A DNA stretch of 64,000 nt from an uncultured Desulfovibrio sp. (GTDB lineage: Bacteria > Desulfobacterota > Desulfovibrionia > Desulfovibrionales > Desulfovibrionaceae). Shown here one piece after another: positions 27,168 to 35,660 of this stretch. Position 1 is the stretch's first letter; every line of letters starts with the position of its first letter. The translations under genes were made by a program, and so were the position numbers. The notes beneath the pieces were generated by a model. The model made no database searches. It saw only the letters and a program-made list of their open reading frames with translations, and had not been told where the DNA came from. The stretch is taken from the NCBI GenBank assembly GCA_913063155.1, contig CAJXYU010000010.1:1-64000 (forward strand), read 5' to 3'.

Positions 27168-27187
27168 ATCTTAGAAAGATCTAAGAT
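27168..27187. promoter_or_regulatory. Inverted repeat upstream of the MFS gene
   Basis: ATCTTAG-AAAGAT-CTAAGAT is a perfect 7+6+7 inverted repeat, 28 bases before the preferred MFS start, in a place suited to repression. No regulator gene is adjacent. Confidence 0.45.
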
Positions 27188-27384
27188 GGAAAGTGGTTGT
27201 TTCAGAATAGTGAAAAGTGTTTTTTGAATTCGTGGAGCATTGTCTGTCCCCAGCCCAGAGAAAGAGGAGAGGAGGATGTCGGGGATTCAAACATCGAAAA
27301 GGGGGGCTGTAAAGTTAAGATTGCCTTAAATTCAACAAATGCTGCCGGAGTGAGGTTCACGGAAGCGGGGGCATCAGGATACGT

Positions 27385-27432
27385 GTGCGCATCGTCGGAC
27401 ACACTCTTGTGGCGCCGTGCGGGGTACCGCAC
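27385..27432. promoter_or_regulatory. Tandem upstream activating sites of system A
   Basis: GTGCGGGGTACCGCAC (27417-27432) fits GTGCG-N6-CGCAC exactly. GTGCGCATCGTCGGAC (27385-27400) fits with one mismatch. Their centres are 32 bases apart, about three helical turns, and they lie roughly 80-125 bases upstream of the sigma-54 element, as expected for NtrC-type enhancer sites. The same palindrome occurs before the sulfotransferase gene at 38499-38514. Confidence 0.55.
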
Positions 27433-27507
27433 ATTTTAATTTGTATCCTGGTTGGATTGTTCTGAATAACTTATTGGAAATATAAATATAATTTTCAAAA
27501 AAGCACC

Positions 27508-27525
27508 TTGGTATGCTTCTTGTTT
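27508..27525 (+). promoter_or_regulatory. Sigma-54 promoter of the system A transporter operon
   Basis: TTGGTATGCTTCTTGTTT has TGG and TTG of the -24/-12 elements at correct spacing (consensus TGGCAC-N5-TTGC); the -12 C is T. It lies 54 bases before the start of the two-half periplasmic protein. An imperfect IHF-like sequence lies at 27467-27478. Confidence 0.5.
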
Positions 27526-27578
27526 CCGAGGCGAATACATTGTCCGCGGACTTTGAATTCAGCCTTCAGGAAGAAAAC

Positions 27579-30482
27579 ATGAAGAACAGTTTCAGATTGC
27601 TGGCCCTGGTGCTGGCAACCATCATTTCCTTGCCGACCGTTGGGCTGGCCGCCGCCGACCCGCACGGCCTGTCCCCATCGGCCGATATGACTTTCCTGCC
27701 GCATTTGGCGGGACTGCGGAACAAGGTTTTCAAAAACCAGCTCGGTCAGAAAAAACATTTGTCCGAAGCCATCGTCATGCGCGGCAGCGTCATCAAGGAC
27801 GGCAAAGCCACGGTCCGGCCGGGCGGGTTGTTCTATATTTCGGAGACATCCCATGACGCCCGGCCGCTCATGCGGGATCCGTTTCTGGTTCTGGGCGAGC
27901 ATACCTACCTGGTTGACCTGAACGTCACCAAAAAGGTCTTCAGGGATTTTAAACTCAAAAAAGGCGAACGCAAGCCTTTGGCCGATACCGGATATCGACT
28001 TTGGTTCGACTATTCCACCGACCATTTCGATGTCCCGTATGCCGAATTCGCCCTGATTTCCCCGTCCGGAGGCTGGCCCCTTGAGTTCCCCATCGCCTCG
28101 AAGTTCGCCAAGCGCCAGGAAGTGCGCAAGCTCTCCCTCAAGGAAGGAATGAATCCGCAGCTGGATAAATTCTATCTGGACAGCACCTATTACTACGGAG
28201 CCAGCAAGTATGTGGCTCGTAATGTTGATTTCAACGACGCCGAATTCGAGTCCATCGAATTTCCGGAGATCTCGGAAGCGACCTTTTCCCTGCAACGCCC
28301 CATCATTCTGGAAGTCCGTCAGGAAGACTACCGCTTTTATTGCGACAAGCGCATCTATGCCTTTCGGCGTCCGGACGGCTTCCTGGTCAGGGTTACGAAC
28401 TTCACGGGCAGCCGGGTGCTGGCGGAAAAACTGATCAAACCCATCTCCGCCCAGGAATACAAGTCCCGCATGGGACAGAAGGAAAAGTACCAGCTGACCA
28501 TTCCCGAAGAAGACATGCGCATCGAAATCGTCATGGATCCTTCCTGTCTCAAGGATTCCGATTTCATGCCTTGGGCCACCGGGAAGTCTCATGGCTATTC
28601 CACCGGCAACTTCTCCTTTGTCGTCTATCGCGATCTGGTGACCGTGAAGAACGGCGAGGCATGGCCCCTGGACAAGCGGTGGAACGTCGTGTTGGAACCC
28701 AACCTCAAAACCGGCATGCTTCAACGGCTGGTGATTGAAAACAACGAAACCCTCACTTTCGACAACGAGCATGATTCCTACGATGGCCCGGTCAAGTATT
28801 CCGACGTCTGGAACCGGCCCGCTTTCAAGGTGGTCGCCAACACGTTCGACGGTGATACGGTCCGCAACCTGTACGTGCGTGATTACTATGAGATGCGCAC
28901 GGACAACATGGTCATGTGGCCCGAAGAAGGGCGTTACAACCTCGACTTCTTTCTGGGATCGTCCCCGGTTCTGGAACCCATCATCGAACGGAGCTTCCTG
29001 ACGCGTCTGGCGGATTCCTCCTACGGAACCGTGGTGGAGGAATCTCGATTCTCCTCCTACCCCAAGGTGTTGTCCGACGCCTCCTTTTATGAGCCGGACC
29101 ACACAGCTCCGTTTGTTCCCAGGCTCAGGGGACTCATGCGCAAGACCTCGCGCAATCGGAAAAAGGAAAAGCTCCTGTCCGCAGAGGCCATCGTCATCCG
29201 CGGCTCTTACGTGGACTACAGGAACAACCGCATCGTCATTCCGCCGGCGGGCCTGTGCTATACATCGCGCAACGCGCGCAACATTCGTACCCTGGCGGGT
29301 GAGTCCTTCTTCATGCTGGGCAAACGCGCCTACCTGGCCACCTTTACCTCCGGCACCTTTGTCCGCAAGAACCTGGACCTGGATTTCTGGAAGAACCAGC
29401 CCATGGGCGACGGCAATCTGATGTACTGGCAGGATGAGATGCTCGGCGTACGCAACAAGGCCCTGCGCTATACGGGCATGACCTACCTGGACGACAGACC
29501 GGTGGCCTCCCTGAGTCTCATGAAGTATTCGGGGAACCGCTGGGGCTCCCACTTCTACCTCGCCCAGGGATTCGACAAGAACGACAAGACCAAACGGTAC
29601 TATATGCCCGAGGTCTTTTCCGAGGGCGGAACCTTTGTCGAACCCGAGTACGTCGGCTCCAATTACGTGAAGGTTAAGACCTTTGCCACGCCGTCCATCA
29701 GCGCCATCAGCTACACCTTCAACAAGCCCAAGGCCAAATCCATGGCTGTCGGGGAAACCGCCAGGCTCGGCAAATACACCTTGCGTTGCGACTCCATCGA
29801 CACACATGCCGGGACCATCGGCCTTGTCCTGCTGAACAAGAAGGGCACTGTGGTCGAATCCAAGGTGATCGGACCGCTGGACGATGCAGCCAAGACCTTG
29901 TTGCCCCAGGATCAGCACATGGCTCGCCGCATGCAATTCAAGCTCGGTTCGGTCATGGCGGAACTGGATGTGAAGAAGCCCTTCAAGGGCTCCAAGGTTA
30001 ACCTGTGGCTGTTCACCGGCATTCAGGAACTGGAGCGCGACACTCCTTTTGAGCATGATCCGCGCTTCATGGTTCGCCCGGACGTCTGCGGCCACTGCTA
30101 CCAGCTCAATGAAGTGCTCCTGGACAACCCCGAAGCCATCATCCTGGACAAGGATCATCCGGTCTATGAAGGACCGAGGAACGAGAAGGGCAAGCCGCTG
30201 TTCAAGATCGTCGTCGACAGCTTCGACGGTGAAATGGTTCAGGCCTGGCACATCGAAACCGAATACAGGAAGAAGCACTACCGGACCGACAACCTGGCCT
30301 TCCGTCCGCGCAACAACATCGACGTGCTCGTGGGCGTCAACGGCACCATAGAAGGCTTCCTGCGCCTCTCCATGCTGCCCCGTCTCGCCTTCATGGACTA
30401 CTGGCGCGTCGGCGGCGACGCCCCGCACGAGAAGCTGAGCGGTTCCGTCAACACCGGCGGCTCCGCACACATCCGCCGCTAA
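27579..30482 (+). CDS. Large periplasmic protein with two homologous halves, unknown function
   Basis: A 967-residue exported protein (signal peptide MKNSFRLLALVLATIIS..., cleavage near GLAAAD). The ATG at 27579 has AGGAAG upstream; a longer frame from 27513 has no such signal. The chain is an internal duplication. The start of each half (FLPHLAGLRNKVF...EAIVMRGS and FVPRLRGLMRKTS...EAIVIRGS) and the end of each half (FDGDTVRNLYVRDY...RTDNMVMWP and FDGEMVQAWHIETE...RTDNLAFRP) match. A CGHC motif (DVCGHCYQL) occurs in the second half only. I do not recognise the family. It heads the system A operon and follows a sigma-54 promoter, so it is probably an inducible periplasmic binding or enzymatic component. 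Confidence 0.82.
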   Translation: MKNSFRLLALVLATIISLPTVGLAAADPHGLSPSADMTFLPHLAGLRNKVFKNQLGQKKHLSEAIVMRGSVIKDGKATVRPGGLFYISETSHDARPLMRDPFLVLGEHTYLVDLNVTKKVFRDFKLKKGERKPLADTGYRLWFDYSTDHFDVPYAEFALISPSGGWPLEFPIASKFAKRQEVRKLSLKEGMNPQLDKFYLDSTYYYGASKYVARNVDFNDAEFESIEFPEISEATFSLQRPIILEVRQEDYRFYCDKRIYAFRRPDGFLVRVTNFTGSRVLAEKLIKPISAQEYKSRMGQKEKYQLTIPEEDMRIEIVMDPSCLKDSDFMPWATGKSHGYSTGNFSFVVYRDLVTVKNGEAWPLDKRWNVVLEPNLKTGMLQRLVIENNETLTFDNEHDSYDGPVKYSDVWNRPAFKVVANTFDGDTVRNLYVRDYYEMRTDNMVMWPEEGRYNLDFFLGSSPVLEPIIERSFLTRLADSSYGTVVEESRFSSYPKVLSDASFYEPDHTAPFVPRLRGLMRKTSRNRKKEKLLSAEAIVIRGSYVDYRNNRIVIPPAGLCYTSRNARNIRTLAGESFFMLGKRAYLATFTSGTFVRKNLDLDFWKNQPMGDGNLMYWQDEMLGVRNKALRYTGMTYLDDRPVASLSLMKYSGNRWGSHFYLAQGFDKNDKTKRYYMPEVFSEGGTFVEPEYVGSNYVKVKTFATPSISAISYTFNKPKAKSMAVGETARLGKYTLRCDSIDTHAGTIGLVLLNKKGTVVESKVIGPLDDAAKTLLPQDQHMARRMQFKLGSVMAELDVKKPFKGSKVNLWLFTGIQELERDTPFEHDPRFMVRPDVCGHCYQLNEVLLDNPEAIILDKDHPVYEGPRNEKGKPLFKIVVDSFDGEMVQAWHIETEYRKKHYRTDNLAFRPRNNIDVLVGVNGTIEGFLRLSMLPRLAFMDYWRVGGDAPHEKLSGSVNTGGSAHIRR

Positions 30483-30509
30483 CGGACCGCAAGACATAAC
30501 GAGGAAAAA

Positions 30510-31670
30510 ATGAATATCGATATTACCGCATTGGACTACGGCCAGCGCAGGAAGTCCTGGTTCAGCTCGCTTTACAGCCTCAGGGAGGTTCTGCCCGGCT
30601 TCCTGGCGATGTTCTTCATCGCGATCTTCAGCAACAATCTGGCGGGTGTGCCCAATCCGTTCACCCTCCAGAACCTGTTCGCCTGGCTCGACGGTGTCAT
30701 CGGTCCGGTCAATCACCAGTCGTTTTTCCAGATCCTGAACTCCAACTTCGTCTGGAATCCGCTGCTGCTCGGTCTGATCATCGGCAACGTCTTCGGCGTG
30801 CCGGATTGCTGGAAACGCGGCCTGTCCTATATCCACATGCTCATGCCCCTCGGCATCATCATGCTGGCCCCGCATTTCATGATCGGCCACGCCTTCAAAC
30901 TCGGCGTCGTCCCGATCCTGATCTGCACCGCCTTTCTGTTTCTGACCGCCACGGTCACCCTGTACGTGGCCAGGTTGTTGAAGCTCGACGACAGGCACGG
31001 CTCCATCATCGCCGGAGGTCTGGCCACCGGCGATCCGCACGCCTGCGCCATCCTCATGCCGCTCATCAAGGCCAAGGGCGGCCAGGTGGTCAACTCGGTT
31101 GCCTGCGTCATCGTTTTCGGCCTGATGGCCATGCAGCTGTTGCCCGTGCTGGGCGCGGCCGTGGGCATTCCTGCCAAATACATCGGCCTGGCCTCCGTGG
31201 TCGGCGTGGGCAACGGCGCCCAGGCCCTTTTCGCCGCCTTCGGCAACGGTTACGAGGCCGGCCGCTGGGCCACCTGGTTCGACGTGGGCCGCCATGTGAT
31301 CATGCCCGCAGGTTTTCTCTATGTGTTCATCGTCATGTTCATCCGCAAACTGCGGAACCGCAGCGACGAAAGCGTACGCGCCACCCGCGGCATCGGAAGT
31401 TTTCCGGTCTGGCTCGGAGTCTTCATCTTTCTTTGGATTCTGGCCTGTCTCCACGTTTTCAAGGAACCCGCCCATCACGCCATTTTCAATATGGTCAAGT
31501 GGGACTTTTCCCTGGCGGCGGGAGCACTCGGGCTTTCCCTTTCCTTTCGTGAGATCGGAGAGCATGGGATCAAGGGATTTCTCGTCACCTGCATTGCCGG
31601 CTTCGTTCGTATCATACTGCTGCTGGCCGCCATTCTTCTGTGCCTCAAAACCGGCCTGCTTCCGGCCTAA
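30510..31670 (+). CDS. YeiH-like membrane protein, putative sulfate exporter family
   Basis: A 386-residue inner-membrane protein with about ten hydrophobic segments. The organisation and motifs (GLIIGNVFG, LPLIKAKGG-like loop, GVGNGAQALFAAFGNGYEAG, ending with a helical hairpin) recall the UPF0324/YeiH family, annotated as putative sulfate exporters. The match is by eye and not certain. AACGAGGAAAAA precedes the ATG. It follows the two-half periplasmic protein by 27 bases, and two tiny membrane proteins come next, so a membrane complex is likely. If the family call is right, export of sulfate or a sulfonate-like anion would fit the sulfotransferases nearby. Confidence 0.6.
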   Translation: MNIDITALDYGQRRKSWFSSLYSLREVLPGFLAMFFIAIFSNNLAGVPNPFTLQNLFAWLDGVIGPVNHQSFFQILNSNFVWNPLLLGLIIGNVFGVPDCWKRGLSYIHMLMPLGIIMLAPHFMIGHAFKLGVVPILICTAFLFLTATVTLYVARLLKLDDRHGSIIAGGLATGDPHACAILMPLIKAKGGQVVNSVACVIVFGLMAMQLLPVLGAAVGIPAKYIGLASVVGVGNGAQALFAAFGNGYEAGRWATWFDVGRHVIMPAGFLYVFIVMFIRKLRNRSDESVRATRGIGSFPVWLGVFIFLWILACLHVFKEPAHHAIFNMVKWDFSLAAGALGLSLSFREIGEHGIKGFLVTCIAGFVRIILLLAAILLCLKTGLLPA

Positions 31671-31682
31671 AGGAGCCCGACA

Positions 31683-31835
31683 ATGGAAAGACACATGCAT
31701 ACCACCGACGAAACCGGTTTCGACTACATGGCCAACAAGGGAAGGGAGGAACAGGACCGGGACACCCTCGGCATCATCTTTGCCCTGGCGGTCATGGCCG
31801 TCATCACCGTGGCTCAGTACATGGGCACGCTTTAG
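31683..31835 (+). CDS. Tiny single-helix membrane protein (50 residues)
   Basis: An AGGAG-type site about 8 nt upstream, 12 bases after the transporter stop, precedes an ATG opening 50 codons. A polar N-terminal half (about 1-28) is followed by one membrane helix (LGIIFALAVMAVITVAQYM). Position and coupling suggest an accessory subunit of the transporter. A similar 49-residue protein follows the SLC13 gene at 57082. Confidence 0.7.
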   Translation: MERHMHTTDETGFDYMANKGREEQDRDTLGIIFALAVMAVITVAQYMGTL

Positions 31836-31844
31836 GAGAACACC

Positions 31845-32048
31845 ATGCACGGCATTTATTACGTCATCCTGCCGCTGTTTGCGGTCCTGCTGGTCCTGCT
31901 GACCTCGGCCGCCTTGTACATGGGCGTGTTCAGGGCGCACCGCGATACGGCTTCCTTCGGCAGAAAAATATTTTCCGGAATCGCCGGCGGGGCCATCTCC
32001 TGCCTGGTCTGGTTCTTCATGTACAGCCATCAATATCTTGGCTGGTAA
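31845..32048 (+). CDS. Small membrane protein (67 residues)
   Basis: AGGAGAA 6-12 nt upstream and a 9-base gap from the previous gene support this start. Two hydrophobic helices (about 5-26 and 41-60) flank a basic loop with RAHRDTASFGRK. Unknown function; probably part of the same membrane complex as the YeiH-like protein. Confidence 0.7.
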   Translation: MHGIYYVILPLFAVLLVLLTSAALYMGVFRAHRDTASFGRKIFSGIAGGAISCLVWFFMYSHQYLGW

Positions 32049-32065
32049 TTCACAGGAGCAAAACA

Positions 32066-32362
32066 ATGAAAAAGTTTCTTATCGCACTGACCCTCATGCT
32101 GACCCTGGCCCTTGCCGCAGCCCCGGTTTTTGCGGGCGACAACGACGGCAAGCTCAACCTCAACACGGCCACCGTGGCGCAGCTTGAAGCCATTGACGGC
32201 ATCAGCCACGACATGGCCGAGTCCATCGTCGAGCTGCGCAAGGAAAACGAGGAATTCGTGGACATGGACGAACTGCTCGATGTGGACGGCGTCGACAATA
32301 CCTTGCTCAGGAAGCTCGGCAAGTATCTGTACATCGAGCCCGCTTCGGATTGTAACTGCTAA
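32066..32362 (+). CDS. Secreted helix-hairpin-helix (ComEA-like) protein 1
   Basis: A 98-residue exported protein with a clear signal peptide (cleavage near PVFAGD) followed by one ComEA-type helix-hairpin-helix domain (LNLNTATVAQLEAIDGISHDMA...). It ends in a Cys-x-Cys tail (CNC). ComEA proteins bind DNA for uptake, but no competence genes are near. A second secreted protein of the same kind follows the sulfotransferase pair, so in this setting the fold may have a protein-binding or scaffolding role. AGGAG precedes the ATG. Confidence 0.8.
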   Translation: MKKFLIALTLMLTLALAAAPVFAGDNDGKLNLNTATVAQLEAIDGISHDMAESIVELRKENEEFVDMDELLDVDGVDNTLLRKLGKYLYIEPASDCNC

Positions 32363-32373
32363 GGGGAAGAGGC

Positions 32374-32835
32374 ATGAATCGTCTGATGCTGAGCATTGCC
32401 GCCGCCTGTTTTCTCGTTTCGCTCATTGCGGTCACCGCCGGTGCGGAAATCTTCGGCGATTACGTGGGCTACACGGCATGCGCGGAATGCCACTCCGATA
32501 TCGTCGAGGGCTGGAAAAGCACCCCCCATGCCAATGCGTTCGAGGACCTCAAGCGGCAGGGGGAGGAGAAGCAGTCCGTTCCCGGCTGTGTGCGCTGTCA
32601 TGTCGTCGGCATGGACGAGGACGGCGGTTTCATCGACATGGAGCTGACTCCAGAACTCAGGGATGTGCAGTGCGAAGCCTGCCACGGGCCGGGTCGGGCC
32701 CATGTCGAGTCTCAGGATTCCAAGGATATCCTGGGCAAGCCCGGCGAAGACGCCTGCCGTGTCTGCCATACCGAAGGGCAGGACAAGAACTTTGATTATA
32801 AAGCCAAATCCCGTCTCGTTCACGGGGAAAAATAA
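32374..32835 (+). CDS. Periplasmic tetraheme cytochrome c
   Basis: A 153-residue exported protein (signal peptide about 1-24) with four c-type heme sites: CAECH (36-40), CVRCH (72-76), CEACH (100-104) and CRVCH (128-132). The spacing and the ECHSD...HANAF and EACHGPGRAHV segments resemble the cytochrome c554/c-prime-type multiheme fold, not the class III c3 of Desulfovibrio. It probably moves electrons in the periplasm for the system A components. It lies 11 bases after the helix-hairpin-helix gene and has GGGGAAGAGG upstream. Confidence 0.88.
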   Translation: MNRLMLSIAAACFLVSLIAVTAGAEIFGDYVGYTACAECHSDIVEGWKSTPHANAFEDLKRQGEEKQSVPGCVRCHVVGMDEDGGFIDMELTPELRDVQCEACHGPGRAHVESQDSKDILGKPGEDACRVCHTEGQDKNFDYKAKSRLVHGEK

Positions 32836-32847
32836 AGGAACACCTTC

Positions 32848-33543
32848 ATGAGACTTCGTATCATCGCCCTGGCATGCATGCTGGTTTTCTGCATGGCGGC
32901 GGCTGCATCGGCCAGCCAGCTCAGGATCAGCGAAACACAGGTCCATTTCGGCAACATGAAAGAGGGACCGGAAGCGCGGAAAACCGTCACCCTGGTCAAC
33001 TCCTCCGATACTTCCGCCGTGATCGCCAACGTTTCCACCAGCTGTTCCTGCACCACCACGAAGCTGGACAAGACCACTCTGGCCCCGGGCGAGGCCGCGA
33101 CCATGGTCATCACCTACCACACCTTCAAGTTCCCCGGTAAGTTCGACAAGACCGTCCATGTCTTCACCGGCGCCGACGGCAAGACCGAGGATGTCATTCA
33201 CATTCTCGGCTATGTGAACCCGATGCCCATGGGCGTCATGGAAGTGACTCCGCGCAAGACCAGAGTGGAAGGCCTGGCCGCAGGCAAATCCGCTCCGGTC
33301 AGGATCATGGTCAGGAACGCCGGGGACGCCCCCATGACCGTGACCGCCGTCAAGTCGCGCAAGTTCAAGGCCACCTACTGGACCGGAAAGCTGAAGCTCG
33401 AAGCCGGGCAGTCCGCGCCGCTTGAGTTTTTCGTCACCCCGCAGAAAGCCGGCCGGTTCATGGACATCATCATGGTTTTTTCCGACGCCCGCAACGATAT
33501 CGGCAAAGGCTACAAGGCCGTGCTGACGGGAGAAGCGAAATAA
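32848..33543 (+). CDS. DUF1573 domain periplasmic protein
   Basis: A 231-residue exported protein with a signal peptide (about 1-22) and the DUF1573 immunoglobulin-like domain. VHFGNMKEGPEARKTVTLVNSSDT and the cysteine motif TSCSCTTTKLDKTTLAPGE are characteristic. A second beta-sandwich segment follows from about residue 125. The family is common in periplasms and often sits beside cytochromes and exported enzymes; its function is not known. It is the last gene of the system A transporter operon, just before a strong hairpin. Confidence 0.85.
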   Translation: MRLRIIALACMLVFCMAAAASASQLRISETQVHFGNMKEGPEARKTVTLVNSSDTSAVIANVSTSCSCTTTKLDKTTLAPGEAATMVITYHTFKFPGKFDKTVHVFTGADGKTEDVIHILGYVNPMPMGVMEVTPRKTRVEGLAAGKSAPVRIMVRNAGDAPMTVTAVKSRKFKATYWTGKLKLEAGQSAPLEFFVTPQKAGRFMDIIMVFSDARNDIGKGYKAVLTGEAK

Positions 33544-33590
33544 GCGTCTCCGGAAATGATGAACCTCCAACCTCATCTCCCTCTCCTGAA

Positions 33591-33621
33591 GTTCCTCCGG
33601 CGGGCATGCCGCCGGAGGAAC
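33591..33621 (+). terminator. Strong hairpin ending the system A transporter operon
   Basis: GTTCCTCCGGCGG pairs perfectly (13 pairs) with CCGCCGGAGGAAC around a 5-nt loop, 48 bases after the DUF1573 stop. The following GCTTTGCTTT is only moderately T-rich, so termination may be partial and allow read-through into the kinase gene. Confidence 0.65.
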
Positions 33622-33689
33622 GCTTTGCTTTCCGGGGAGCGGCAATTTGCGCAGTGGCGTTTTTCAGAACATTGAGGTAGTGCCCTCCC

Positions 33690-35657
33690 ATGCTTCGCCG
33701 TTACAGAACCCGCCTTGCCGTTTTCCTGCTGTGTCTTTTCTCCATGACGTCAGCCTCGTTGCTGTGTTCGACGTCCGACGCCTGGAGCCGCGAGACTTAC
33801 ACCGTGGGCATTCGGGCGATTTCCCCTCCGTTCTCCTTTCTTGCCGTGCAGGACGGCAAGCAGGTGGTCCGCGGGTATTCCGTGGACGGATGGGTCATGA
33901 TCAGCAAACTCCTGGGTGTGGATGTGCAATTCGTACCTTTCGGCGATCTGCACAAGCGCCGTCAAATGATGGATCAGGGGAAGATAGACTTCATCTCCCT
34001 CGATTCGGAAAAAGTCGCACGTGAGTTTGATTGGGAGTTCATTTCGGTGGGGTGCAGCCTGCGGCACCATCTGTATGTGAATGAAAAATGTCGGTCCGTG
34101 ACCTGCATGCGGGATTTGCGCAACAAGAGGGTCGTTGCCGTTACCGGAGCGCCGTACAGTCCGGAGGTCGTTCTGGGGGATGACGTGCTGAGGGTCGCAT
34201 CTCCGTTTGAAGCCCTGACCATGCTCAGCCAGGGCGTTGTGGAAGTGTTTGTGGCTCCTTCCGAGCAGGTGGCCGACTACCTCATCGACAAACACCGAAT
34301 TCCGCATATCCTCAAGAAAGGTGTCATTCTCGGTGAAACTCCCATGGGGGTAATCGCCTCCAAAGCTCATCCCGAAAGGGCGGCGAAAGTTCGAAGAGCT
34401 TTCAAACGGCTGCAGGAAAGGGGTGTCGCAGCCCAGCTTCACGACAAATGGTTCGGGGCATCCTCCATATCGGACGGATTCAAACGGTATGCAAAATACA
34501 TTGCCATCGCTTCCGCGATAGTCGGTTTGATCTTTATCGCCATCGTCGCCTGGAACGTCTCGCTCAAGCGACGGGTGGAACGTGTGGCCAATGATTTGCG
34601 GCGGACGGAACAACGCTACCGGGATCTCATAGAATCCTCACCGGATATGATTTTTCTGGTTAATGAAGCAGGGGATATTCTGCATGCCAACGAGAGGGCC
34701 ATGACCTTTCTCAATTTCCCCGCGGCGGATGTGATCCCGAACTTGAAACACATAACCGCTTCCGATTACGTTGAGGAGATCTACGCTTTTCTGGACAAGG
34801 TGTTCAACGACGGCTGCGACAAGCATGAATTCGTCATGCAGATGGTCGGGGATCAGCCGCTGGAAGTGGAGATAGCAGGGCGCATCATCCAGGGGCGGCT
34901 GGGCAACGAGTTGCTGGCCTGTCTCTTTGCCCGCAACGTCACCGAGCGCAACCGCATGGAAGAGGAGCTCATCCAATCGGAGCGGCTCGGAATCATCGGC
35001 AAGATGGCCGCCAGCGTGGCGCATGAGGTCAATAACCCCCTCGGCATCATTCAGGCTAATGCAGAGGATCTGCTGTACGAAGGTTCACTTTCCGAAGAGG
35101 TGAAGGAGGGGTTGGAGGCCATTCAGCGCAACGCCACCCGCGCCGGAGAGATCACCACCGGTCTTCTGGAGCTGGCCTCGCCCAAGCCCATGACCGTGGA
35201 GACGCTGGACGTGGAGGACCTTATCCGGGAATCCATTTCACTGCTTGGCCCCAAGGCCAAAAACAGCGAGATTGAAGTCGACGTGCAGAGTGGCCCGCTT
35301 TTCATCCGCGGAGACAATCGGGCGCTGCAGCAGGTGCTGGTGAATTTGTTTTTCAACGCCTTGGAGAACATGGAGAACGGAGGAAAACTCGTTGTCCATT
35401 CCAATTGCGAGGGAGAAGGTGAGTACGGCACCGTGCGTATTGTGATCCGCGACCGGGGCAAGGGAATCCCCCGCGAAAACCTCCATCGCATTTTCGAGCC
35501 GTTTTTCACCTCCCGCAAGGGAGGCTTCGGACTCGGACTTTTCATCACCCGGCGCATGGTGGAACGTCATGACGGCATAATTTTCGCAGAGTCCGCACCC
35601 GGTACGGGAACCGCCATGAACGTCGAGTTCCCTGCATATACCAGGAGGGAAACATAA
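33690..35657 (+). CDS. Hybrid-sensor histidine kinase: Venus-flytrap, PAS, HisKA
   Basis: A 655-residue inner-membrane kinase. Signal or first helix about 10-30, a family-3 periplasmic binding domain (about 35-255, YTVGIRAISPPFSF...), membrane helix about 269-290, PAS about 305-420, phosphoacceptor His445 in SVAHEVNNPLG, and an ATPase domain with N-box (NLFFNALENM) and G-boxes (DRGKGIP, GGFGLGLFITRRM). The binding domain suggests direct sensing of a small periplasmic solute, as in BvgS-type kinases. It is followed after three bases by an NtrC-type regulator, its obvious partner. Confidence 0.9.
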   Translation: MLRRYRTRLAVFLLCLFSMTSASLLCSTSDAWSRETYTVGIRAISPPFSFLAVQDGKQVVRGYSVDGWVMISKLLGVDVQFVPFGDLHKRRQMMDQGKIDFISLDSEKVAREFDWEFISVGCSLRHHLYVNEKCRSVTCMRDLRNKRVVAVTGAPYSPEVVLGDDVLRVASPFEALTMLSQGVVEVFVAPSEQVADYLIDKHRIPHILKKGVILGETPMGVIASKAHPERAAKVRRAFKRLQERGVAAQLHDKWFGASSISDGFKRYAKYIAIASAIVGLIFIAIVAWNVSLKRRVERVANDLRRTEQRYRDLIESSPDMIFLVNEAGDILHANERAMTFLNFPAADVIPNLKHITASDYVEEIYAFLDKVFNDGCDKHEFVMQMVGDQPLEVEIAGRIIQGRLGNELLACLFARNVTERNRMEEELIQSERLGIIGKMAASVAHEVNNPLGIIQANAEDLLYEGSLSEEVKEGLEAIQRNATRAGEITTGLLELASPKPMTVETLDVEDLIRESISLLGPKAKNSEIEVDVQSGPLFIRGDNRALQQVLVNLFFNALENMENGGKLVVHSNCEGEGEYGTVRIVIRDRGKGIPRENLHRIFEPFFTSRKGGFGLGLFITRRMVERHDGIIFAESAPGTGTAMNVEFPAYTRRET

Positions 35658-35660
35658 TTC

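Noticed and set aside
27197..27439. An 80-codon frame in the MFS/system A intergenic region
   Set aside because: It overlaps the tandem activator sites, lacks a ribosome site and looks non-coding.
27495..32066. A 1523-codon open frame on the minus strand, antisense to the system A transporter operon
   Set aside because: It mirrors the plus-strand genes, lacks a ribosome site and has a His/Gln/Gly-rich, repetitive composition typical of antisense frames in GC-rich genes. The opposite strand holds seven well-supported genes with signal peptides and heme motifs.
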